A stretch of 64,000 bases of DNA from Acidovorax temperans (lineage in GTDB: Bacteria; Pseudomonadota; Gammaproteobacteria; Burkholderiales; Burkholderiaceae_C). Positions 14,514-22,877 of this stretch are shown here, in pieces. The stretch lies in contig NZ_VFPV01000001.1 of the NCBI RefSeq assembly GCF_006716905.1, positions 62,001 through 126,000 of the forward strand. Reading direction: 5' to 3'. How positions within the stretch are numbered: the stretch's first letter is position 1; every line of letters begins with the position of its first letter. A program made the position numbers and the translations under genes. The notes beneath the pieces are model-generated. The model was not told the origin of the DNA. It saw only the letters and a list, made by a program, of their open reading frames with translations, and ran no database searches.

Positions 14514-15601
14514 AAGGGGTATCTATTTAGCTCCAGTAGCCCCATTAATACTGTGATTTCATCCAGCAATGGTATCCGATTGGCTCTCCCCGGTGTTCTT
14601 GCTCACGACATCCCCATACGTCACTGGCGGCGTAACCACCGCTTGCTGCAGCAAGCGGTAAAACAGCATCCCGCGTGAGCTGGATGTGCGCCGGTTGAAA
14701 CGGAACACGAATTCATCGAGATAGGCGTCCAGGTGGTCTGGCTGTACAGAGCCATGATGTGTTCCCAGCACCCAGCGCTGTACCAGTGAGGCGACCCGGT
14801 GCACTCCCGCCATGGAGACATGGGCAGGTACGCCTGAGCCGAGCATGACGGTGCGCTGGTGGGTGTAACCCAGTTCTCCCAGAGCGCGGTATGCCGCCGA
14901 ACCATCCGTGCGTACCTGGGCTCCAGGCTCGACCACCTCCTGCACAAAGGGGATTACGTGGGTGGCGGCGTCTCGGTCAATGCGGCGTAACCGGATGCGC
15001 CCAAACCCCTTGGGCTCCACGATCTCCACCGCCATGACCATCAACACTTTGGTGGTGCTGCTCTTGCGCCCTGCAGGGGTGGCGGGATTCTTGCGATCCG
15101 TGATGGACAGGTACGTTTCATCCACCTCCACAAGCCCCTTGAGCTTGTCCCGGCCCGGGCGGACCATGGCACGTCGAAACCGGTGCAGCATGGTCCAGGC
15201 GGTCTGGTAGCTCCCCAAACCCAATACGCGCTGCAGCCCCAGGGCGCTCACGCCTTGTTTCTGATTGGTCAGGTACCAAGCTGCAGCCAGCCAGACACGC
15301 AGCGGTGTGCGCGTCTTGTCAAAGATGGTTCCAGATGTCACTGTGCCTTGGTACTGGCATGAGCGGCACATCAGGCGGGTGCGGCTGGCGCGGTACACAT
15401 CGCCAGCGTTGCCGCAACGCGGGCAGACGAAGCCTTGGGGCCACCGAAGCTTCTCCAGGAACGCCTGGCAAGCCTCTTCGGTGGCAAACCAGTCAAGAAA
15501 TTCGTTCCAGGTGCGGGGGTAGTCCCGTCCAGGAGTTGGCGTTAGCATCTGGGTTTCCATCCAGCTATTCTCACGTCACTGGAGCTAAATAGATACCCCT
15601 T
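14514..15601 (-). mobile_element. IS1595-family element A (in the SOS box)
   Basis: An element of 1,088 bp with near-perfect inverted ends (aaggggtatctatttagctc at 14514 and its complement ending at 15601). It is flanked by an 8-bp direct repeat ATTTTTAT (14506-14513 and 15602-15609). The AT-rich 8-bp duplication is typical of IS1595. It contains one transposase gene. Confidence 0.95.
14559..15560 (-). CDS. IS1595-family transposase (ISXO2-like)
   Basis: Transposase of 333 residues. It has an N-terminal zinc ribbon (CPRCGNAGDVYRASRTRLMCRSC) and an ISXO2-like DDE domain beginning GLVEVDETYLSI, with a second Asp in QVRTDGSAAYRAL and the family asparagine/His region near VHRVASLVQRWVLGTHHG. Intact, and the only gene of the element. 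Confidence 0.93.
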   Translation of the reverse strand: METQMLTPTPGRDYPRTWNEFLDWFATEEACQAFLEKLRWPQGFVCPRCGNAGDVYRASRTRLMCRSCQYQGTVTSGTIFDKTRTPLRVWLAAAWYLTNQKQGVSALGLQRVLGLGSYQTAWTMLHRFRRAMVRPGRDKLKGLVEVDETYLSITDRKNPATPAGRKSSTTKVLMVMAVEIVEPKGFGRIRLRRIDRDAATHVIPFVQEVVEPGAQVRTDGSAAYRALGELGYTHQRTVMLGSGVPAHVSMAGVHRVASLVQRWVLGTHHGSVQPDHLDAYLDEFVFRFNRRTSSSRGMLFYRLLQQAVVTPPVTYGDVVSKNTGESQSDTIAG

Positions 15602-15764
15602 ATTTTTATACAGTATTCAAACATTTCCACACCTCTTGCCCCAAGCTTTGTGGCCCACCCCTACCCACAATGCACCAGCCGTGCGTACCATGGCCATGCG
15701 GTTGTCCTGCGCCTGTCACAGTGCCAGCGGCAGCCCGCCCTTCCCTTCACTCCAGGAGCATGTG

Positions 15765-16283
15765 ATGAATCTTCGCTTTGTCTTGGCGGCTACCGCCGTG
15801 GCCGCGCTGGCAGGCTGCGCCAGCTATAACGCAGGCCCCACCGCCACCGCACAGTTGCAGCCCACCCGGGGCAACACCACCGCAGGCACCGTGCAGTTTG
15901 CGCAAACGGGTGATGTGGTGAAGGTGTCGGGCACCATCAGCGGCCTCAAGCCCGGTGCTGAGCATGGCTTTCACATCCACGAAAAAGGCGACTGCAGCAG
16001 CGGCGACGGCATGAGCGCAGGCGGCCACTTCAACCCCGGCGGCAAACCCCACGGCCACCACGGCAAGGGCGAACACCACACCGGCGACCTGCCCAGCCTG
16101 AAGGCCGACGCCAACGGCACCGTCAGCTTCCAATTTGAATCGCGCAGCATTCGCGTGGGCAGCACCGCCAACAACATCGTGGGCAAGGGCCTCATCGTGC
16201 ACCGCGACCCCGATGACTACGCCACCCAACCCACCGGCAACGCCGGGCCCCGACTGGCCTGCGCGGTGATTACGGCCAAATAA
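15765..16283 (+). CDS. sodC: Superoxide dismutase [Cu-Zn], lipoprotein
   Basis: Periplasmic Cu,Zn superoxide dismutase of 172 residues. It starts at ATG 15765 behind a clear ribosome site (caggag at 15753-15758). The signal peptide ends in a lipobox LAGC at residues about 15-18, so it is predicted to be membrane-anchored. Metal ligands are in HGFHIHEKGDCSS, GGHFNPGGKPHGHH and the HTGDLPSL stretch. The C-terminal half is shorter than that of animal enzymes, as usual in bacteria, and ends GPRLACAVI with the disulfide cysteine. An intrinsic terminator follows. Its upstream region is now joined to the imuA -35 fragment. Confidence 0.93.
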   Translation: MNLRFVLAATAVAALAGCASYNAGPTATAQLQPTRGNTTAGTVQFAQTGDVVKVSGTISGLKPGAEHGFHIHEKGDCSSGDGMSAGGHFNPGGKPHGHHGKGEHHTGDLPSLKADANGTVSFQFESRSIRVGSTANNIVGKGLIVHRDPDDYATQPTGNAGPRLACAVITAK

Positions 16284-16341
16284 ACCCAGCGCGCCCTGTG
16301 CATGGCAACGGCTTTTAGGCCGCGCTGCTGCCCTACCAAGC

Positions 16342-16372
16342 AAAAAGCCGCTGCAACCACAGCGGCTTTTTT
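16342..16372 (+). terminator. Intrinsic terminator after sodC
   Basis: Stem AAAAAGCCGCTG / CAGCGGCTTTTTT with a 6-nt loop, ending in a T run. It is symmetric, so it may also serve the convergent gene at 16426. Confidence 0.85.
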
Positions 16373-16425
16373 CATGGGGCCCGAACCTTGGTGGCCACAG
16401 TGCCTGCCACGGGGCTAGGGGTTGA

Positions 16426-16992
16426 TCACCCCCCAGCCTGGCGCTGGTGCCAACGCGCCTCGGCCCGCGCCAGCGCATCCACGGTGTCAATGTCCGTCAC
16501 CACGCCTTCGTCCTGCACCGGCACCGCCAGCCCCCGCCCCTGCTCTGCCCACTTGCGCACCACCGGCGCAGCGCCCTTTTCGCCTTGCAGGGCCAGCAAA
16601 CCCTCCAGACAATCCCGTCCAAACGCCACCGGGTGCCCCCGCTCGCCCGCAAACTCCGGCCATGCCACCGTGGCCCGCTGATCGAGCAGCACCTGCGCCA
16701 TGGCCTGCAGCGTGGCGGGCTGCACCAGTGGCAAATCGCCCGGCAACACCAACCAGCCCGCCGCATCGACCGTGTGCCGCACAGCCGCCGCAATCGAATC
16801 GCCCATGCCAGGGTGCCCCACATCTTCCACATGCCAAGGCAATCCACTGGCGCGCACGGCATCCAGCGTGTGTTGCAACACGGGCTTGCCCGCCAGCAAG
16901 GCCTGCAATTTGTGAACGCTGCCGCCCGACGCTTTGAAACGCTCGCCACGGCCCGAGGCGAGGATAAGGACGGTGGGTGGGGGCAGATGCAT
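16426..16992 (-). CDS. MobA/MocA-like nucleotidyltransferase
   Basis: NTP-transferase-fold protein (188 residues) like the molybdenum cofactor cytidylyl- or guanylyltransferases. It has the N-terminal nucleotide-binding signature ILASGRGERFKASGG followed by a lysine (HKLQALLAGKPVLQHTL), the metal-site motif VLPGDLPLV, GHPVAFGRDC, and a closing DIDTVDALARAEA. Single gene, convergent with sodC. A role in maturing the molybdo-enzyme IorAB encoded at 22.9-25.8 kb is possible but is inference. The exact nucleotide is not determinable from sequence. Confidence 0.8.
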   Translation of the reverse strand: MHLPPPTVLILASGRGERFKASGGSVHKLQALLAGKPVLQHTLDAVRASGLPWHVEDVGHPGMGDSIAAAVRHTVDAAGWLVLPGDLPLVQPATLQAMAQVLLDQRATVAWPEFAGERGHPVAFGRDCLEGLLALQGEKGAAPVVRKWAEQGRGLAVPVQDEGVVTDIDTVDALARAEARWHQRQAGG

Positions 16993-17099
16993 GGAATAGA
17001 TGAGGGGATGCTGGGTTGCGAGGCAAGTCAGAATGACCCCAACCGCCCGCGGCAGCCCGCTTGGGGCGCTGCGCGCCCCGCACGGCTGTGCCCTGAGCG

Positions 17100-17423
17100 C
17101 TATTGAACCTGAGAGCGTGACCCGAGCAGCGCTTTGATCTGCTCCAGCTCTTCGGGGGTGGCGTCACCGATCGTTTTTTCGGCAATTTGCACCTTGCCTT
17201 TGCCGCGCGCCTTCGCCCTGCGTCCCAGGTCGGTTTGTTCCTTGAATTTTTCGGCTATCGGGCGCAGTGCCTGGGCGACTTCATCGCCGTGCTCTGCAAG
17301 CATGGTCATCAGTTCCCCGTAAGAGTCCAGGCCAACCTTCTCCAAGCCTTCACGAAGCGAGTCCTTGAGCTCCTTGCGTACTGCAAACGTGGTGGTATAC
17401 AAATTCTCGCGCGCCGTAGGCAT
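17100..17423 (-). CDS. Small unrecognised island protein A
   Basis: A 107-residue charged soluble protein; I do not recognise the family. It starts MPTARENLYTTTFAVRKELK and ends with a short helix-like tail ATPEELEQIKALLG. It resembles the product of the IS5-broken gene at 18107-19279: T-[TS]-x-A-[VI]-[RK]-[KR]-E-L near the start, MTMLAEHGDEVAQALRPI versus ISVMAKYPEKVGAALAPI in the middle, and ATPEELEQIK versus ATPEQIKEAL at the end. The two are probably paralogues flanking the gene at 17473. The style suggests plasmid or island cargo; the function is unknown. Confidence 0.7.
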   Translation of the reverse strand: MPTARENLYTTTFAVRKELKDSLREGLEKVGLDSYGELMTMLAEHGDEVAQALRPIAEKFKEQTDLGRRAKARGKGKVQIAEKTIGDATPEELEQIKALLGSRSQVQ

Positions 17424-17472
17424 TTTCTGTCTTTCTAGCTATGTTTTTGATAGTAAATTCGTCGGACTTCGG

Positions 17473-18033
17473 TCACCACGAATTGAGCAAGGGGTTCATC
17501 TGGAGTTCTACCTCCTGGCGCGCCAGCTCTTCCAGTTCGCGCATCTGCTCCGCTGTCGCCTTTTCTTCGGCCTCCCGCCGCTCTCGCTCACGCCTTGATT
17601 CCCTACCCAGCAGCTGAGATACCACTTCAATGCCGAGCATTGCGTCAAAGGTGCCGTCTTTCATCGCCACTGCCTCAGCTGCATTCCTCTCGCGGGATTT
17701 ATGCATGAACCCCACCATGCGAAGCGTATGCACCAGCTCACCCATGTGCTTTTCAACGTGCCTCACACCTACTGCGCGAACAAGGTAGTCCATGAACTCG
17801 CGGTGCAGGGAAAGGTTCCACGTTAGTGCGAACTGTGCGATTTGCTCCGAGTAGGCGTAGTGCGGCTTCTTCCAGTCCCTGCGGAAGTTCACCGCATGCA
17901 ACAGGTTCTCAAAGTCCTCGATCGAGTCGTAGGGCAACCTGCCGCTGATGCATCGGTGGCGCGTATCGTCCACCCGGGCGACTGCATTCAGGATGACCCC
18001 GCGCTCATTGCGCATCCTTGCGGGAAGGTTCAC
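17473..18033 (-). CDS. Unrecognised island protein B with C-terminal coiled coil
   Basis: About 186 residues from a GTG at 18033, which has AAGGAGG at a workable distance upstream; an earlier in-frame GTG at 18060 would give 195 residues. The N-terminal part (NLPARMRNERGVILNAVARVDD) and middle are globular. Residues about 145-180 are a run of R, E and A (RREREREAEEKATAEQMREL) likely to be a helix or coiled coil. It lies between the two paralogous small genes on the same strand and is probably co-transcribed with them. No family recognised. Confidence 0.65.
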   Translation of the reverse strand: MNLPARMRNERGVILNAVARVDDTRHRCISGRLPYDSIEDFENLLHAVNFRRDWKKPHYAYSEQIAQFALTWNLSLHREFMDYLVRAVGVRHVEKHMGELVHTLRMVGFMHKSRERNAAEAVAMKDGTFDAMLGIEVVSQLLGRESRRERERREAEEKATAEQMRELEELARQEVELQMNPLLNSW

Positions 18034-18190
18034 CTCCAGCGGCACCTCCTTACACAGCACCGTCGCAGCCAGCCGCTAGGGTCTTCTAGCGGAAAGGAAG
18101 TCGCCATCAATTCATCCCCTGCTTCTGTGCGCGCAGCTTCTCAAGAGCCTCCTTGATCTGCTCTGGTGTTGCGCCTGTTTCTTTGACTAG

Positions 18191-19011
18191 GGTCTGTTGA
18201 GAATTACCGAGAGTTGATAACCCCAGCTGCGAGATAGATCATCGCTGCGAAGCTGCTATCCGTCTTGTCGCTGCGCATTGCGATACGTTTGAACTCCTTG
18301 AGCTTGCAAAAGAAGTTCTCGATCAAGTGGCGCCATTTGTAGACCTCCAGGTCAATCTCCAGTGGCGCTCTCCTGCGGGGCATCTGTGAGATCACCACCT
18401 GCGCCCCGCGCTTACCCAACTCCTGGATCAGCCAATTCACATCGAAGGCCTTGTCGGCAAGCAAGGCATCAAAGCGCACATCGGCAATCAGCTCTCTGAC
18501 CCCTTTGGTGTCGTGGCGCTGCCCTGGCATCAAGACGAACTTCACCAGATTGCCCAATGCATCCGTCAGCGCCAGTATCTTCGTGGTCATGCCGCCCCTC
18601 GAGTGGCCTATGGCCTGGCCCGAAGTCCCCCTTTTGCCCCCTGGCCGTGCCGATGCACTTTCACAATCGTGGCATCCACCATCGCATATTCCATGTCCGG
18701 CTGCTCGCTCACTGCATCGAACAGACGTTGGAACACATCGGCCTTAACCCAGTCTCTAAAGCGTTTGAACACCGTGTTCCACTTGCCGAACTCTGGCGGC
18801 AGGTCTCGCCAGGGGCAGCCTGTGCGGGCTATCCACAGCACTGCCTCAACGAAGCGGCGGTTGTCTGTGCCGCTGCGCCCCGGATCACTTGGCTTGCCAA
18901 GGCAGTGCGGCTCCATCTTGGCCCATTGTGCGTCTGTCAGTACCCATCGAATGCTCATGCGCCTATTGCATCACATCCATTCACGCATCTCAGAATGATT
19001 CTCAACAGACC
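18191..19011 (-). mobile_element. IS5-family element (IS427 type)
   Basis: An 821-bp element with perfect ends ggtctgttgagaat and its complement, flanked on both sides by CTAG (18187-18190 and 19012-19015). Two overlapping frames encode the transposase, as in the IS427 subgroup of IS5. Confidence 0.92.
18204..18958 (-). CDS. IS5 (IS427-type) transposase, two frames
   Basis: OrfA runs from 18958 to 18608 (MSIRWVLTDAQWAKMEPHCL ... DATIVKVHRHGQGAKGG), and orfB runs on to 18204 (MTTKILALTDALGNLVKF ... LIENFFCKLKEFKRIAMR). The join lies at a slippery AAAAGGGGG stretch near 18625-18640, where programmed frameshifting is expected to fuse them into one DDE transposase. First Asp is in MVDATIVK, second in LLADKAFD, and Glu in HLIENFFCKLK. 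Both halves look intact. Confidence 0.88.
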
Positions 19012-19355
19012 CTAGTGTATTGAGCGCCTTCACGCGCGCCTGGGCAACCTTCTTGGGGTTGAGTGCTTCCTCGGCGGCCCGAGCCTCTGCGAAGATTGGC
19101 GCCAGGGCGGCACCCACCTTCTCTGGGTACTTGGCCATCACGCTGATCATGGTCGAGAAGTTTTTTGCGCCGCACAGGTCAACAACCTGGCGCGCACCAG
19201 GCTCCAGCTCCCGCTTGATCGCCACGCTCGTGCGCCAGAGGGTTTCTTCGTAGTCTTTCTGTTTTTCGCTTACTGCCATGTTTTGCCCAAAAATGAATAA
19301 AGACTTTCAACCATTATAGGCTGCAAGCATTTAAAAATCACAATTTCAGAAACGG

Positions 19356-19500
19356 TTATTTGGTAAGAAAGCCGATCTTGGGGTCATCGTCGTCGCCGTT
19401 GTCTTCCTGGAACTTCGCCATCGAGTGATTTGCCAGCAGCAGCGCGACCACCATCAGCAGGGGTTCCTTGAAGCTGTAGGCCAGCCCCACTGGCTTACAG
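19356..19500 (-). pseudogene. 3' remnant of an unknown gene
   Basis: A stop-terminated frame of about 48 codons (ending DDDDPKIGFLTK) has no start or ribosome site. Its upstream side breaks off at about 19500. It looks like the tail of a lost gene (SFKEPLLMVVALLLANHS, then an acidic tail). The family is not recognised. Confidence 0.4.
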
Positions 19501-19762
19501 TGCTAAGGAAGACTTCGCGCGGCTTTCAGGCAGCATTCGGGCTTTTGCTCGGGTTCGATTGCCCAGCAGTATTCAACCCTAAACGGTCGGGTTGCCGTAC
19601 AACGCGAATCGCCCATTGGCTGCCCTTCAGTTACAGTCCTCGCCCTTCGGGTGATTTTTGCCCGCATCGCGCACCTCGGTGACAGGGTTTGAAAACACAA
19701 TCTGCGACTTGGGGGCTGACTGATGAGGCCAAGCAAACTGCAACTCGCAGAGATAGAAAAAT
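19501..19762. other. Gene-poor stretch in accessory island
   Basis: About 260 bp with no supportable gene. A minus frame here has no start signal. The composition differs from the flanking housekeeping DNA, and it may be scar sequence from past rearrangements. Confidence 0.5.
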
Positions 19763-20182
19763 ATGCTGTTAACCGATATAGCCGTCGAGCACACTTTGGT
19801 GTCTAAAAAGGATGGCGTTCGCCAGACTTTCTTACTGCATCCTTTTACCGATACCCAGCGCGACTCCCTGGGCAAATTCGAGCTCGTTCGCGACGTGAGT
19901 CAGCCCGGTTTCAAAGACGTGAAACGCTCCACCTTCGTATCGTTTCACCAATTGGCGGAGCTGTATGCGAAAGGCCTGCTCGACGAATTCGGGTTTTCCG
20001 TTCGCATGTGTCCGGGCAAAGGCACCTACCCCGCCAAACTGCCCGCCAAAAAGATACTGCCCACCAGCATCAAGCCCCGCTCTTCATTCGACCTGGCGGT
20101 GCAAAAGGTGGATATTGCCAAACCAGCCACTCGCGAATTGAGAACCGCCTTGCTTCGCACCAACGTCAAATTGGAAGCGTGA
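19763..20182 (+). CDS. Hypothetical island protein C
   Basis: 139-residue basic protein (MLLTDIAVEHTLVSKKDGVR ...). No signal peptide or membrane segment is visible, and I recognise no family. The middle (KGLLDEFGFSVRMCPGKGTYPAKLPAKK) is lysine- and glycine-rich. Its TGA overlaps a GTG (GTGA at 20179-20182). The next small gene has a good ribosome site, suggesting a two-gene unit. Codon use is less GC-biased than in the flanking genes, consistent with transfer. Confidence 0.6.
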   Translation: MLLTDIAVEHTLVSKKDGVRQTFLLHPFTDTQRDSLGKFELVRDVSQPGFKDVKRSTFVSFHQLAELYAKGLLDEFGFSVRMCPGKGTYPAKLPAKKILPTSIKPRSSFDLAVQKVDIAKPATRELRTALLRTNVKLEA

Positions 20183-20208
20183 CGGCGCTGATCAATCAAG
20201 GAGCCGAT

Positions 20209-20418
20209 GTGAACCCCTCCATTGCTCATGCTGAACTCATCGCCACATTCAAGCGGGCCGAGGCAGATGCTGCCCACAAATTTGGGCTGATTAAAGCGGC
20301 TGCCCATAAAGGCCCCAAGGCCATTCAAGCGGCTACCGAAACTGCTGCTAAGGCGGCGAAGCGCAGGGACTCATTTGCGAGAAAGTTGGAAATCCTGGGG
20401 GTGAGCCTCAAGGATTGA
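20209..20418 (+). CDS. Small alanine/lysine-rich protein D
   Basis: 69 residues from GTG 20209, chosen because AAGGAG (20198-20203) lies 5 nt upstream. The sequence (AHAELIATFKRAEADAAHKFGLIK ...) is almost wholly predicted helix, rich in Ala and Lys. It follows the 139-residue gene directly and is probably co-expressed with it. No family recognised. Confidence 0.5.
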   Translation: MNPSIAHAELIATFKRAEADAAHKFGLIKAAAHKGPKAIQAATETAAKAAKRRDSFARKLEILGVSLKD

Positions 20419-20425
20419 GTACCGC

Positions 20426-20665
20426 TCAGCCAATGGCGTGACACCTGCCATTGGCGGCTGCGCGCAACAGGCTCTGATCTTCAAAATAATCTCCGTAATC
20501 TGAAAGCAGAATCGGTAATGGGTCTTGCACCGATTTGCTTGCTTTCCATATGAGGCAGCTCAATCGACTTTGCTTTTCAATCGCAAAGGTGTTTGAAAAC
20601 AGATTGGTAAGTCTGCTCCGGGTTGATATGCGTCGTTCTCGGTGGTGAGCCGGTTCGTCATTCAA
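20426..20665 (-). CDS. Possible small protein E (weak)
   Basis: 79-codon frame from a TTG at 20665, 25 bp after the SEFIR pseudogene stop on the same strand. The C-terminus (LPILLSDYGDYFEDQSLLRAAANG) looks protein-like, but there is no ribosome site and no recognisable family. It may be a decayed fragment. Confidence 0.3.
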   Translation of the reverse strand: MNDEPAHHRERRISTRSRLTNLFSNTFAIEKQSRLSCLIWKASKSVQDPLPILLSDYGDYFEDQSLLRAAANGRCHAIG

Positions 20666-21376
20666 CCAGTGGCTGGATTCTTGTTGTCTGTTACTTCGTC
20701 AGAGCGTCGACGTTGATGGCCTCAAGGAAGCTGAAGCGGCCAAACGAGCGCCCACCAACGCGGTTCAAGTCGCTCAGAAGGCTCTCCAGTCCCTGTCGGT
20801 TGGGCTTGCCGTCTTGGATGGCACGGACTGTGGCCCCAATTCCCTGACATAGCTTGTGCCACCGTTGGACACGAAGGCGGGCGCACCGCCGAGCTTGGGT
20901 TTCTGATGAAAGGGTTGCTCATAGATGAGCCGGAGAAGCTGGTCAAGCCCCTCGCCGTACCGTTCCTCTGACGATACGTCGATGTAGATGAGCCCCTTCA
21001 TGAAGACAGGGAGGCACGGCTGACCATCGTCGTCGTACTCGCAAACGATGGGGATGAACTTGGTCTGCTGCACTTTGCCGTAGAGCTCTTGGGAGATGAT
21101 CTGCGACTCGGTGCCAACACCCCCGGCTCGGTTGTTCGCCTTCTCTTGGTACTTACGGTCACAAAGGACGAGGACCTTGAGCACTTCGGTGTCGACAACC
21201 ATCGATTCCATGAAGACGTACTTGTCTTGACCGGGCTTGAGGTCCCACTTGTCAAGGATTGCGTCTATGCCGTGATTACGCAGTGACGTAGCCAGGTCCA
21301 TGACGAACTGCTCGTGCTCGACGCTTGTCCAGCTGTACGAAATGAAAACTTTAGGATGCTTGTATCTTTAAACCAG

Positions 21377-22526
<1,150 letters not shown>

Positions 22527-22543
22527 CTTCGAAGACGGTTACT

Positions 22544-22825
22544 CAGTCGTCGCGCTCATAGTAATTTCCAACCTTCAATTATTGGTGCCACATATCCTCG
22601 TGTAGGCCTCGGCGATCCTATGTCAGTGGCCATAACACTTCCGTTGATTGCAGAACCCAACAAGCGCCTTACGCCGGTTAGTTTAAGTTCGCAAGTCTTC
22701 GCCCACAGACTGAAACCGCAACATTGCAGTCACCTCGCTTCCGCTTGAAGTGGGCCAAAATCCGCTCGCCAAACACAGCCCGTGCAATGCCTTGCACGCC
22801 GAACTGGCACAACCGAATAAACTAT
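22544..22825. other. Intergenic region upstream of the SEFIR gene
   Basis: About 280 bp between the SEFIR gene start and the iorB terminator. It should hold the SEFIR promoter. No gene is supportable, and it is lower in GC than the housekeeping flanks. Confidence 0.5.
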
Positions 22826-22858
22826 AAAAAAGCGCCGGGCTTTTCCAAACCCGGCGCT
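22826..22858 (-). terminator. Intrinsic terminator of iorB
   Basis: Stem AGCGCCGGG / CCCGGCGCT with a 10-nt loop. In the minus direction it is followed by a T run (AAAAA on the plus strand at 22826-22830). It lies just after the iorB stop. Confidence 0.85.
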
Positions 22859-22877
22859 CTACTTCCATCCAACCCGA

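Larger units (their letters stand above)
14495..15620 (-). promoter_or_regulatory. imuA promoter with LexA (SOS) box, split by IS1595
   Basis: Removing the IS1595 element and one 8-bp repeat leaves CTGTATTTTTATACAG, a perfect CTGT-N8-ACAG SOS box. It lies exactly in the 18-nt spacer between TTGAAT (-35, minus strand, 15615-15620) and TATTAT (-10, 14495-14500). The target duplication ATTTTTAT is the eight-base core of the box. Today CTGT (14502-14505) and ACAG (15610-15613) are 1.1 kb apart, and neither half makes a full operator with the element end. Confidence 0.85.
18107..19279 (-). pseudogene. Paralogue of island protein A, interrupted by IS5
   Basis: The 5' part reads from ATG 19279 (MAVSEKQKDYEETLWRTS...) to KALNTL at the IS5 edge. 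Beyond the element the frame continues as VKETGATPEQIKEALEKLR and stops at TGA 18107-18109. Removing the element with one CTAG gives a single protein of about 115 residues related to the product at 17100-17423. First gene of a three-gene minus-strand set. Disrupted by the insertion; otherwise no lesion seen. Confidence 0.8.

Noticed and set aside
13444..14556. 370-codon plus-strand frame
   Set aside because: Antisense to imuA. No start signal, Ala/Ser/Arg-rich shadow.
19501..19762. Minus-strand 77-codon frame
   Set aside because: No start or ribosome site, and its translation is Arg/Pro/Cys-rich without recognisable pattern.
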